From positions 248,001 to 312,000 of the forward strand of contig NZ_JAHKNI010000009.1 of assembly GCF_018860155.1 (NCBI RefSeq): 64,000 bases of DNA. Direction: 5' to 3'. Of the stretch, positions 24,263 through 32,614 are shown in pieces. The notes beneath the pieces were generated by a model. The model was not told the origin of the DNA. It made no database searches and saw only the letters and a list, made by a program, of their open reading frames with translations. The first letter of the stretch is position 1; each line of letters opens with the position of its first letter. The DNA is from Nocardia albiluteola. GTDB lineage: Bacteria; Actinomycetota; Actinomycetes; Mycobacteriales; Mycobacteriaceae. Made by a program: the position numbers and the translations under genes.

Positions 24263-24420
24263 TGCGCAGCATGCGGGCCAGGTTCACGAAGAAGTTCGTG
24301 CTCAGCTACGGGTGTGCAGAATACGTACCGACCCAGCCGGGGGGTGGGCTTGCGTGCACAGCGGTGGCTCGGTGCGTTCCGCGGCGGCCGGTGCGCTCGG
24401 TCAGTGAGGCGCGCTCGTGA
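24262..24420 (+). CDS. Possible 52-residue ORF bridging ruvA and ruvB
   Basis: ATG 24262 overlaps the ruvA stop, and the frame ends at 24418-24420, overlapping the ruvB start (GTGA). The product would begin 'MRSMRARFTKKFVLSYGCAEY' and is basic. The double overlap suggests translational coupling from ruvA to ruvB. No family is recognised and the codon pattern is not clearly coding. It may only serve ribosome transit or be chance. Confidence 0.25.
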   Translation: MRSMRARFTKKFVLSYGCAEYVPTQPGGGLACTAVARCVPRRPVRSVSEARS

Positions 24421-25499
24421 CCGAGGAGTTCGACGAGTCCGAATCACAGGTCACCGCAAGCTATCTCAGCTCCGATGGCGAGATCGAGGCGAGCCTGCGC
24501 CCGAAGTCGCTGGACGACTTCATCGGTCAGCCGCGGGTGCGCGAGCAGCTGGCGCTGGTGCTGCGCGGCGCCAAGCAGCGCGGCGGCACCCCCGACCACG
24601 TGCTGTTGTCCGGCCCGCCCGGCCTCGGCAAAACGAGTATGGCGATGATCATCGCCGCGGAACTCGGTACGGCGCTGCGTATTACGTCCGGCCCGGCGCT
24701 CGAGCGCGCCGGGGATCTGGCCGCGATGCTGAGCAATCTGGTCGAGGGCGATGTGCTGTTCATCGACGAGATCCATCGTATGGCCCGCCCCGCCGAGGAG
24801 ATGCTGTACCTGGCGATGGAGGACTTCCGAGTCGACGTCGTCGTCGGCAAGGGGCCCGGCGCGACCTCGATTCCGCTGGATATCGCGCCGTTCACGCTGG
24901 TCGGTGCGACCACCCGCTCGGGGGCGCTGACCGGCCCGCTGCGCGACCGGTTCGGGTTCACCGGGCACATGGATTTCTACGAACCCGATGAGCTGCAACG
25001 GATTCTGGAGCGCTCGGCCCGGATCCTGGGTGTGCGCATGGAATCCGATGCCGCCGGCGAGATCGCCGGGCGTTCCCGTGGCACCCCCCGCATCGCCAAC
25101 CGCCTGCTGCGCCGCGTGCGCGACTACGCCGAGGTCCGCGCCGACGGCCTGGTGACCGTCGAGATCGCCCGGGCCGCGCTGGCGGTCTACGACGTCGACG
25201 CGCTGGGCCTGGACCGCCTCGACCGCGCGGTCCTGGGCGCCCTGGTCCGCAGCTTCGGCGGTGGGCCCGTAGGGGTTTCGACCCTCGCCGTGGCTGTGGG
25301 TGAGGAGGCCGCCACCGTCGAGGAGGTCTGCGAACCGTTCCTGGTCCGGGCCGGAATGATCGCCCGCACACCTCGCGGCCGCGTCGCCACCGCGGCGGCG
25401 TGGGAACACCTGGGCTTGGTCCCACCCCCCGACCTGGTCTTCGGCTCCATCGAGGTCCGCGGCCGCGAACCGCACCCCACTCTGGACCTATTCGAGTGA
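24417..25499 (+). CDS. ruvB: Holliday junction branch migration helicase RuvB
   Basis: The 360-residue AAA+ motor drives branch migration with RuvA. 'LRPKSLDDFIGQ' is the family start signature. Walker A 'GPPGLGKTS', Walker B 'LFIDEIHR', sensor I 'LVGATTRSG', the arginine finger region 'GPLRDRFGF' and the C-terminal winged helix ('DRLDRAVLGALVRSFGGGPVG') are present. Start GTG 24417. It ends the ruvCAB operon. Confidence 0.96.
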   Translation: MTEEFDESESQVTASYLSSDGEIEASLRPKSLDDFIGQPRVREQLALVLRGAKQRGGTPDHVLLSGPPGLGKTSMAMIIAAELGTALRITSGPALERAGDLAAMLSNLVEGDVLFIDEIHRMARPAEEMLYLAMEDFRVDVVVGKGPGATSIPLDIAPFTLVGATTRSGALTGPLRDRFGFTGHMDFYEPDELQRILERSARILGVRMESDAAGEIAGRSRGTPRIANRLLRRVRDYAEVRADGLVTVEIARAALAVYDVDALGLDRLDRAVLGALVRSFGGGPVGVSTLAVAVGEEAATVEEVCEPFLVRAGMIARTPRGRVATAAAWEHLGLVPPPDLVFGSIEVRGREPHPTLDLFE

Positions 25500-25680
25500 C
25501 CGCCGCCGCGCCGGACTTGTGCAGGAGTGTGCATCCATTGCGGGACACACGGGCGGGACGCACTGTCCGGGCACGCTCGACTGAACGCGGTGCGGGAGTG
25601 CGCGCATAACTCGGGAGAGGAATTCACGGGGGGTGTCGAGATGGGCCGCGGAGACGCGGATCACGTTCCAGCCCAGCTCC

Positions 25681-27633
25681 TCAGCCTCGGCGGCCGTGTA
25701 GGTAGTCGGAGACGACCGCCGCGCCCAGGCCGTCTAGATCCGGCGCGATCACGCGCCCCCCGCTGCGCCGCGCTACCAGGTCGACGAAGGCGGCCAGGCG
25801 GGGTTCGTCGCCGAGCATGAAGACCGTGACCGAGGCGCCGAGTTTGGCCAGGGCGTCGACCTGGGCCATTGTTGCGGCCAGGGTGCGGGGTTGGGGTGGC
25901 CAGTTGAAGTAGGCCTCGCCGTCGGATTCGAGGTGGGCGGTGGGCTCGCCGTCGGTGACTACCAGGACGACCGGCACCGCGTCGGGATGGCGGCGGAGGT
26001 GACGGCCGGCCAGTAGTAGTGCATGGTGCAGGTTGGTGCCCTGCTCCCAGACCCCTTCCAGCGCAGTCAGTTCGGAGATGTCGACCGAGGTCGCGTGGCG
26101 GCCGAAGGTGATGACGTCCAGCGCGTCGGAGCGGAACCGCGTGGTGATGAGCTGGTGCAGGGCCAGCGCGGTGCGCTTCATCGGCACCCACCGGCCCTCC
26201 TGCACCATCGACCAGGAGGTGTCGACGCACAGCGCCACCGCGGCTCGGGAACGCTGCTCGGTCTCGGTGATCTCGACATCGGCGACATCCAGCCGCACCG
26301 TCCGGCTGCCCGCCGAGGCCGACCGCAGGACCGCGTTGCGCACGGTCCGCGAGACGTCCCAGGGCTCGGTGTCGCCGAATCGCCACGGCCGCGAGGCCCC
26401 GGTCGGTTCGCCCGCCGCACCGGCCAGCGCGGTATCGCGTTCGCCGCGCCGCGAGCGCAGCTGCCCGACGACCGCCCGCAGCGCGGTCTCGCCCAGGCGC
26501 CGTAATGCCTTGGGCGTCAATCGGAGTGAGCCGTCCGGTGCGCGTTCGAACAGGCCCTGACGACGCAGTTCCCGCTCGAGCTCCGCCAGCCGCGCGGCAT
26601 CGATCGAGGCGTCTTGGCCGAGCTGACGGGTCAGCGCGTCGATATCGATATCCTCCAGCCGCGCACCGGGATACGACTGGCCGAGCTGCTCGGCCAGGGC
26701 ATCGAGTTCCGCCAGATCCTGCATCGCCTGGGCACCCTCGCCCAGGCCGAGCGGGTCCTGCCCGCGGAAGCGCTGCCCCGATTCCCAGTCCTCGCCCGGT
26801 CGCAGCGCGCGCAGATTGGCGTCCAGCGCGGCGACCTGTGCGGCCACCTCCGGATCGCCGAACGCCTGCCCGATGAGCTCGCCCAGTTCGGCGCGCTGTT
26901 CGGTGGTCATCGAATTCATCATGCGCTGGGCGGCGGCGGCACGGGCGGCGAGCGCGTCGATCAGCTCGTCGGTATTGCGCGGATTCTCGGGGAAGAACTC
27001 CCCGTGCTGGTCCATGAATTCGGCGAACTGCTGGTCGGTGTCCTCGCCGCGGGCGTGGGCGGCCAGCAGATCGTTCAGATCCGACATCATCTCCTTGATC
27101 CGCTCGACGTCCTCGGGCGTGGTGCTCTGCAGCGCCTGTTTCATGCCCTGGAAACGGGATTCGAGCAGTTCCTGACCGAGCAGATCGCGGATCTTCCGGT
27201 AATTCTCCCGGCCCTGCTCCGAGCGCCACGGATACTCGGCGAGCTCGCCGACCGCCGCCGCGGTGCTCGGCGGCAGCGCGTCCAGCTGCGCCTCGGCGAA
27301 CCGCGCGTCGTCGCTGGGATCCGGGAACAACGCCCGCCGCTCGGCATCCAGCGCCTCGTCCAGCAGCCGCCGCACCTCCTGCAGGGTCCCGTCGAGCCGG
27401 TTGCGCCGGGAGATGTCGGACCGCCGCTGCCACACCTGCCGCGTCAGATCGTCGAGCCCCCGCATGCCGTTCATGCCCCGCCGCAGCAGCTCCTCCAGCG
27501 CGCTGCGCGGCGAACTGCCCTCCATCACGTCGCGCCCGATCTGGTCCAGCGCATCGCGCAGATCCAGTGGTGGGGCGAGCGGATCCGGTCCGTCGTGATA
27601 TGGGCCGTAGGAATAGTGATCAGGGGCGGTCAT
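25681..27633 (-). CDS. Von Willebrand factor A domain protein, partner of MoxR-type ATPase
   Basis: The 650-residue protein has a long helical, charged N-terminal region (about 1-440, many Gln/Glu/Arg) and a C-terminal VWA domain with a complete MIDAS motif: 'VDTSWSM' (D-x-S-x-S), a Thr in 'EQGTNLHH', and 'VTDGEPTA'. Its ATG overlaps the stop of the ATPase gene (ATGA), so the two are coupled. MoxR/VWA pairs act as metal-dependent chaperones or cofactor-insertion machines; mycobacterial homologues are annotated as magnesium-chelatase-like. Specific client unknown. It is convergent with ruvB. Confidence 0.85.
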   Translation of the reverse strand: MTAPDHYSYGPYHDGPDPLAPPLDLRDALDQIGRDVMEGSSPRSALEELLRRGMNGMRGLDDLTRQVWQRRSDISRRNRLDGTLQEVRRLLDEALDAERRALFPDPSDDARFAEAQLDALPPSTAAAVGELAEYPWRSEQGRENYRKIRDLLGQELLESRFQGMKQALQSTTPEDVERIKEMMSDLNDLLAAHARGEDTDQQFAEFMDQHGEFFPENPRNTDELIDALAARAAAAQRMMNSMTTEQRAELGELIGQAFGDPEVAAQVAALDANLRALRPGEDWESGQRFRGQDPLGLGEGAQAMQDLAELDALAEQLGQSYPGARLEDIDIDALTRQLGQDASIDAARLAELERELRRQGLFERAPDGSLRLTPKALRRLGETALRAVVGQLRSRRGERDTALAGAAGEPTGASRPWRFGDTEPWDVSRTVRNAVLRSASAGSRTVRLDVADVEITETEQRSRAAVALCVDTSWSMVQEGRWVPMKRTALALHQLITTRFRSDALDVITFGRHATSVDISELTALEGVWEQGTNLHHALLLAGRHLRRHPDAVPVVLVVTDGEPTAHLESDGEAYFNWPPQPRTLAATMAQVDALAKLGASVTVFMLGDEPRLAAFVDLVARRSGGRVIAPDLDGLGAAVVSDYLHGRRG

Positions 27634-29024
27634 GCGCCGTAGACCGCCATGCCGTCGTCGGTGTCCTTCGCCACCTGCCGGGCCAGATACAGTGCTTCCA
27701 AGGCGAACTCGACCGCGGAGGCGATGCGAGTCGACGGCTCGGTCGGCTCGACGCCGAGGCGGGCGGCGACCTCGTGCAGCACCGGCAGCTCGGGCAGGGC
27801 CGAGAGCACGTCCTTGCCGGGGACGCGCTCGCCCGTGGTGACCAGGTTGCCATCGCCGACGGCGGCGGCCAAGGGGCGCAGGTTGATTCCGCCCAGGCGC
27901 GCCCGCGCGGTCTCGGAGAATGCGCGTCGCATGAGGTGCACCAGGTGCTCCTGTTCGCGGCCCTCCTCGCCGGACTCGAATTCGAGCTTGCCGCGCAGCA
28001 CCGCCGGCACGGACTCGAGGTCGACGGGCCGGGCGACGGCGGGATGCTCGCCGGTGATGGCGGAGCGGCGCAGCGCGGCGGCGGCCACGGTCTCGGCGGC
28101 GGCGACCGCGAAACGGGCGGACACACCGGAGCGCTGGTCGATCGCGGCGGATTCCCGCAGCTGCCGGACGAACCGGGCCAGCACCTCGATCAGCGGATCG
28201 CCCACCTCGGCGACGAGCTCGGCCTCCTGGCGGACCAGATCCACCTCGGCCTCGACGCTGAGCGGGTAGTGGGTGCGGATCTCCGCGCCGAAGCGGTCCT
28301 TGAGCGGGGTGATGATGCGGCCGCGATTGGTGTAGTCCTCGGGGTTCGCCGTCGCGACCAGCAGCACGTCCAGGGGCAGGCGCAGCGTGTAGCCGCGGAC
28401 CTGGATATCGCGCTCCTCCATCACGTTCAGCAGCGCGACCTGAATGCGCTCGGCCAGATCGGGTAGCTCGTTGACCGCGACGATGCCGCGATGCGCGCGC
28501 GGCACGAGCCCGAAGTGAATGGTCTCGGGATCGCCCAGGCTGCGGCCCTCGGCGACCTTCACCGGGTCGACGTCGCCGATCAGGTCGCCGACCGAGGTGT
28601 CCGGGGTGGCCAGCTTCTCGGCGTACCGCTCGGAGCGGTGTCGCCACGCCACGGGCAGATCGTCGCCCAGCTCCGCGGCGAGGCGGCGACCGGCCGGGCT
28701 GATCGGATCCAGGGGATGCTCGCCGAGCTCGGCGCCCGCGATGACGGGTGTCCACTCGTCGAGCAGGCCGATCAGGGTGCGCAGCAGGCGGGTCTTGCCC
28801 TGGCCGCGCTCGCCGAGCAACACGACATCATGCCCGGCCAGCAGCGCGCGTTCGAGCTGCGGCACCACGGTTCGATCGAATCCGACGATGCCGGGCCACG
28901 GGTCGCCACCGGAGCCGAGCAGGGCCAGCAGGTTTTCGCGGATCTCGGACTTGACGCTGCGTGGCAGATATCCGGCGGCGCGCAGCTCGCCCGCGGTGGT
29001 GGGCAGGTTCTCCGGTGCGGTCAC
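27630..29024 (-). CDS. MoxR/ChlI-like AAA+ ATPase
   Basis: The 464-residue cytoplasmic AAA+ protein has Walker A 'GERGQGKTR', Walker B-like 'GIVAVNELPDL' (Asn before Glu), sensor region 'LLVATANPEDY' and arginine finger region 'PLKDRFGAEI'. It resembles the ChlI/BchI magnesium-chelatase-like branch. GTG 29024 gives 'VTAPENLPTTAGELRAAGY'; GTG 29027 is equally possible and there is no strong ribosome site. It is the first gene of the pair with the VWA protein. Confidence 0.85.
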   Translation of the reverse strand: MTAPENLPTTAGELRAAGYLPRSVKSEIRENLLALLGSGGDPWPGIVGFDRTVVPQLERALLAGHDVVLLGERGQGKTRLLRTLIGLLDEWTPVIAGAELGEHPLDPISPAGRRLAAELGDDLPVAWRHRSERYAEKLATPDTSVGDLIGDVDPVKVAEGRSLGDPETIHFGLVPRAHRGIVAVNELPDLAERIQVALLNVMEERDIQVRGYTLRLPLDVLLVATANPEDYTNRGRIITPLKDRFGAEIRTHYPLSVEAEVDLVRQEAELVAEVGDPLIEVLARFVRQLRESAAIDQRSGVSARFAVAAAETVAAAALRRSAITGEHPAVARPVDLESVPAVLRGKLEFESGEEGREQEHLVHLMRRAFSETARARLGGINLRPLAAAVGDGNLVTTGERVPGKDVLSALPELPVLHEVAARLGVEPTEPSTRIASAVEFALEALYLARQVAKDTDDGMAVYGA

Positions 29025-29372
29025 CACAACGACGCTACGACGATCTTGCGAATCCGTCGACGGGAGCGGGCACCTCGCGATGACCCGGAAAATCGCTTGA
29101 CAGGCATGCATCGCCGAACGTACCTTCACCGGTGCCCCGCCGTGTCGGTAGAAATGCCTGACCACGGCGTTTCCGATTCCGTCCGGCCACCACCAATTCG
29201 GCTCTGAGCGAACATGACCGGTCGGACATCGCATTTACTCCCTGGAACACCGCATGTCGGCGACGACCGGTGCGCGCGTACCGAGGAAATACGTCAGCAG
29301 GCGTAAGCGCGGGGATCGGGCACGACCTACCCTGGTGGCAGCGTGATATTCGTTCTCCGATTAGGGGTTGGC
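29025..29372. other. 348-base divergent promoter region
   Basis: This lies between the MoxR-like gene (minus) and the DUF1707 gene (plus). No gene is seen. A TACCCT sequence near 29328-29333 could be a -10 element for the DUF1707 gene. GACCGGTC near 29217-29224 is a short palindrome. Nothing else stands out. Confidence 0.4.
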
Positions 29373-29795
29373 ATGACCGATTCGAACCCCGCGGTATTCG
29401 ACCCCGCGGCACTAGGGTCCACCGGCCTGCGGGTCGGAACGGCCGAACGCGAGAAGGCCGCCGCGGCGCTGGGCGAGCACTTCGCCGCCGGGCGGCTCGA
29501 GGTCGATGAGTACGACGAGCGAGTGGCCCGAGCCTTTTCCGCGAAGACAACCGGGGATCTGGTGGTCCTGTTCACCGATCTGCCGCGGCCGGCGCCGCCG
29601 ACTGCCCCGAGAGTGCGCCGGGGAGACCGGGGCGTGCTGCAGGTGGCCGCGATCGTCGCGTTCGTCGCCGCGGTCGCACTCGTGGTGACCACGCACATTT
29701 TCCCGTTCTTCCTGTTCCCGGTGCTGTTCCTGGTGATCGTGCGCGCCCGGCGGGGCTGGGGGCCGGGATACCGGCGGCGGTACTACCGGATGTGA
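29373..29795 (+). CDS. DUF1707 (SHOCT-like) membrane protein
   Basis: The 140-residue protein has an N-terminal DUF1707 domain with 'LRVGTAEREKAAAALGEHFAAGRL' and 'DEYDERVARAFSAKTTGDL', the family signature. Two adjacent hydrophobic helices (about 85-120) and a basic C terminus follow. ATG 29373 follows AGGGG. Family members are common in actinobacteria and of unknown function, often linked to membrane or stress regulation. Its stop is seven bases from the convergent gene. Confidence 0.85.
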   Translation: MTDSNPAVFDPAALGSTGLRVGTAEREKAAAALGEHFAAGRLEVDEYDERVARAFSAKTTGDLVVLFTDLPRPAPPTAPRVRRGDRGVLQVAAIVAFVAAVALVVTTHIFPFFLFPVLFLVIVRARRGWGPGYRRRYYRM

Positions 29796-29802
29796 TGCCG
29801 GG

Positions 29803-30426
29803 TCATTCGTTGAGCTTGCGCTGAATGTGCTCCAGGACACCGTGATTGCGGGCCGCGTCCAGCGCCATGGCCGCGGCCCACACATGCGCCACGACGACGC
29901 CCGCGGCCATGCGATCGATCCAGGCGGCGGACTGCGGCACCGTGTCGTCGTCCCAGATGATCGGTTCGAGATCGGGCAGGTGCAGGTATTGGATCCGGGT
30001 GTACTCCCGGCCGCGGCCGTCGAAAATCGTTGCCGCCCAGACTTCCTCGGCAGCGAGACCGGTGCGGGCCGCGAGCGGGCGCGATACCGAGACCCTGGGC
30101 CCACCCGAGGTGTCCGTCTCGTCGAGTTCGCGATGTACCGCCTCGACAACGGTTCGTGAGGCCAGGCCGAATCCCCACAGCCGCCCGCCCATGCCCTCCA
30201 TCATCCGGGCGGCTATGTCCAGGATGGGTGAGCCCTCGGTCCGGGATTCGCAGGGGGAGAAGGGGGTGAAACCGGCGGCGTTCGTCTCGTCCGGGCGGCC
30301 GGTGCCGGTGAAACCCCAGACGTGCACCAGGGCGGTGTCGTCCGCCGGCGCGCCGCTGCGGCGGTCCGACATCGCCGGGAGCAGGGTGCCGATGAGGGAA
30401 CGATCGGGGTAGCGGATCGCGGGCAT
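29803..30426 (-). CDS. Hypothetical protein, unrecognised family
   Basis: A 207-residue soluble protein rich in acidic and Trp residues ('VHVWGFTGTGRPDETN', 'IWDDDTVPQSAAWIDRM'). It has no signal peptide or membrane segment from ATG 30426, which is preferred because upstream sequence of the open frame looks non-coding. It lacks a strong ribosome site. It is convergent with the DUF1707 gene and divergent from the secreted glycine-zipper gene. I recognise no domain. Confidence 0.6.
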   Translation of the reverse strand: MPAIRYPDRSLIGTLLPAMSDRRSGAPADDTALVHVWGFTGTGRPDETNAAGFTPFSPCESRTEGSPILDIAARMMEGMGGRLWGFGLASRTVVEAVHRELDETDTSGGPRVSVSRPLAARTGLAAEEVWAATIFDGRGREYTRIQYLHLPDLEPIIWDDDTVPQSAAWIDRMAAGVVVAHVWAAAMALDAARNHGVLEHIQRKLNE

Positions 30427-30589
30427 GCGGCCAGCGTAACGAGGTTCGGCGCACATGCGGGGAAGCGGTGCCACGCAATGTAATCCAAAACCGACCGCCC
30501 AGACCGGAGGTTGCGCGAGAATGGGAGCGCACCGTACAGGGGCGTCGGGGGCTGTGTCGGCGCTTGCCGACGGAATGAGGGGAAAAGCA

Positions 30590-31129
30590 ATGAGAGTCAA
30601 TAAGATCGCTGCCACCGCATTACTCGCGGTCGGCGCCACGGGGCTGACCGCCGGGATCGCCGGGGCACAGCCGGTGGCCTACACCGGTTTCCACGGCGTC
30701 GACCACGGCGTCGGCTATACCGTGACGCCGGCCGCCGGCGACATGGGTGTGACCACCACGGTCGCCGCCGGGCGCTTCGCGCTCGCCCCGGATGCCCGCT
30801 CGGTCACCCTGACCGACGCGGCGGGCGCCGTGGTCGCCACCGTTCCGCTCGGCCTGCAATCCGCGGCCGGGATCGCCGGGCTGACCCCGCACATCGGGAA
30901 CGACGGCCGAACCCTCACGCTCACACCGCAGTCCGCGACGCCGCGGACCGCGCAGGCCATCGACGATCAGGACACGCAGGCCCGCAAGCAGTACAACGCG
31001 GGTGTCGGCGCGCTGATCGGCGCGGGCATCGGCGCGGTGATCGGATTCTTCCTCGGCGGCGTCGGCGCGCTGGTCACCATCCCGATCGGCGCGGGCATCG
31101 GCGCCCTGATCGGCTACGCCACACCGTAA
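30590..31129 (+). CDS. Secreted glycine-zipper protein
   Basis: The 179-residue protein has a signal peptide ending near Ala-Gly-Ala at 26-28. The mature N-terminal region is beta-rich with repeated Val/Thr. The C terminus carries a glycine zipper ('GALIGAGIGAVIGFFLGG', repeated as 'GAGIGALIGYATP'). ATG 30590 follows GAGGGG. Such zippers insert into or bend membranes. Similar small secreted proteins occur widely in Nocardia and Rhodococcus without known function. Its 3' end overlaps the convergent gene by 16 bases. Confidence 0.75.
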   Translation: MRVNKIAATALLAVGATGLTAGIAGAQPVAYTGFHGVDHGVGYTVTPAAGDMGVTTTVAAGRFALAPDARSVTLTDAAGAVVATVPLGLQSAAGIAGLTPHIGNDGRTLTLTPQSATPRTAQAIDDQDTQARKQYNAGVGALIGAGIGAVIGFFLGGVGALVTIPIGAGIGALIGYATP

Positions 31130-32085
31130 TCCGGATCCCACGGCCGCCCGGCGGGCTGCGTATCCCAGGCTGGGGATTGCGCGGGCTCGTCGGGCGTCGT
31201 GTGTGTGGCGGATGCCTCGATGCGGTGAGGTGTCGCGGCACCGTCGGAGACCGGGAATGTGCGGGCGGGAGCGTGCTCCGGTGCGGATGGCGATACCGGG
31301 GGTGTCGCATCGTCGTCGCACGTCGCTTGCGTGGAGGGTGTCTCGGTGAGGAGAGGAGTCGCCGCGCCCTCGTAAGCCGTGAATGTGCCGAGTATCGAAG
31401 CGTGTTCGGGTTCGGCAGGTAATACGGGAGGTGTCGCATCCTCGGGTGCGGGTGCGGGTGCGGGTGCGGGTGCGGGTGCGGGTGCGGGTGCGGGTGCGAG
31501 TGCGAGTGCGAGTGCGGGTGCGGGTGCGAGTGCGAGGGGAAGGTTATCGCGTTCGGAGCGGAGCTGATCGATCTCGGCCGCGAGGTCGGCGCGGAGTTGT
31601 TCGCGTTCCAGCAGGCTGGTGCGCATGCCCTCGATGGTGTCGTCCATGGCGGCCAGGCGGCGGTCCGCGCCGACGAGCTGCCATTCGATGACCGTGCGGC
31701 GGTTCACATCCGCGCTCGCGGTGCTCACCCAGTCGATGACGTAATCGAGCCAGGTGGGTTGTTTGGGCATCGGCTCGGAGTCGGTCCAGCCCTGGCGCAG
31801 TGCCGGTTTGGTCGACAGTACCCGTTCGGCGCCGGAGGGGGAGTGCAGTTGCACGAGGCTGAGCTTGCCCGCGCTGGTCACGACGGTGGTGAGCCGGTAT
31901 CGCCCCGCCAGGTGCATGCGCAGTTCGGCGGTTCCGCGTCCGTCGGCATCCATCGCGCCGAGCCACGGCCCATCCGCAACCTCGATGATCGATTCGAGAA
32001 TTCCCAGTTGCCCCACCCCGCGCCGGAGACGTGTGGCCCGCTTGCGCAGGTCATCGGGTGTTGCCGACATCTGATCCCAGTGCAT
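31114..32085 (-). CDS. Hypothetical protein with coiled coil and Ala-Pro repeat tail
   Basis: About 323 residues from ATG 32085 (a GTG at 32094 and ATG at 32070 are alternatives). A folded N-terminal region of about 140 residues ('WLGAMDADGRGTAELRMHLAGRYRL') is followed by a charged coiled coil near 150-195. The tail is dominated by Ala-Pro and Ala-Leu repeats encoded by a hexanucleotide array. No family is recognised. It is downstream of the PknG-like and small membrane genes on the same strand, so it may belong to that unit. Confidence 0.65.
   Translation of the reverse strand: MHWDQMSATPDDLRKRATRLRRGVGQLGILESIIEVADGPWLGAMDADGRGTAELRMHLAGRYRLTTVVTSAGKLSLVQLHSPSGAERVLSTKPALRQGWTDSEPMPKQPTWLDYVIDWVSTASADVNRRTVIEWQLVGADRRLAAMDDTIEGMRTSLLEREQLRADLAAEIDQLRSERDNLPLALAPAPALALALAPAPAPAPAPAPAPAPAPEDATPPVLPAEPEHASILGTFTAYEGAATPLLTETPSTQATCDDDATPPVSPSAPEHAPARTFPVSDGAATPHRIEASATHTTPDEPAQSPAWDTQPAGRPWDPDYGVA
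31443..31536. repeat. Hexanucleotide tandem array inside the Ala-Pro tail
   Basis: About fifteen 6-base units of GGGTGC or GAGTGC (plus strand) follow one another, encoding alternating Ala-Pro or Ala-Leu on the minus strand. Because the unit is six bases, slippage would change tail length without shifting frame. Confidence 0.9.
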
Positions 32086-32242
32086 CGCACCCACTTTCTC
32101 GCTCTACCGGCTACGCAAGGGCAACCTGGAACGATACCTGCCGGCTCGGGTCCCGGGGTGCGCGGGACGAGTTGTGCGGCGGTGGGGCGAGCGTCGGTGC
32201 GGCGAGGCGAGCGCTCGACCGATGCGAGCGACGGGGGTCCTA

Positions 32243-32584
32243 CTAGTCGCCCGGGGTTTCGTTCGGGCGGGACGAGTCGGGCTTGATGTGGCCCGCGGCG
32301 ACGAGCTCGGTGAACGCGGCGCGCTTGCGGGTGCACTGGTGTTCGCGGTGCAGCTGCATGGCCAGGTGGGCCTCGGCGAGCGTGAGCGGATGGTCCGGCG
32401 CCGAACACGACAGCGCCGGTGGCCACAGGCCCAGATCCCGGCTCGAGCGGCGCAGGGAGCCGCGATCGGCCGACAGCACCGGCCGTGAGTGTCCCATCGA
32501 CCACAGCAGGGCGAAGCCTGTGGAGAGCAAGGCCCCGCCGGCCATCGCCACGAGCACCACCTCCCCGACATCCCAGGTACCCAT
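32243..32584 (-). CDS. Small membrane-anchored protein with HLxMQ motif
   Basis: The 113-residue protein has a hydrophobic segment near 8-30. The C-terminal part, 'EAHLAMQLHREHQCTRKR' followed by 'AAFTELVAAGHIKPDSS', resembles the 61-residue protein at 35472-35657 ('YAHLIMQTHLECPARICPVK...AGQLTPSDT'). The shared pattern is H-L-x-M-Q-x-H, one or two Cys, Lys/Ala-rich helix, A-G-x-x-x-P. It starts 30 bases after the stop of the PknG-like gene. Function unknown. Confidence 0.6.
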   Translation of the reverse strand: MGTWDVGEVVLVAMAGGALLSTGFALLWSMGHSRPVLSADRGSLRRSSRDLGLWPPALSCSAPDHPLTLAEAHLAMQLHREHQCTRKRAAFTELVAAGHIKPDSSRPNETPGD

Positions 32585-32614
32585 AACGCCTCAATCCTTC
32601 CGAACTTCGTACTA

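Noticed and set aside
27634..28755. 1024-residue form of the VWA protein
   Set aside because: The upstream part lies on the same strand within the MoxR-like gene in another frame and has Arg/Gly-rich shadow composition; the ATGA overlap fixes the start at 27633.
31443..31536. CRISPR array
   Set aside because: The repeat is a 6-base coding microsatellite without spacers or cas genes.
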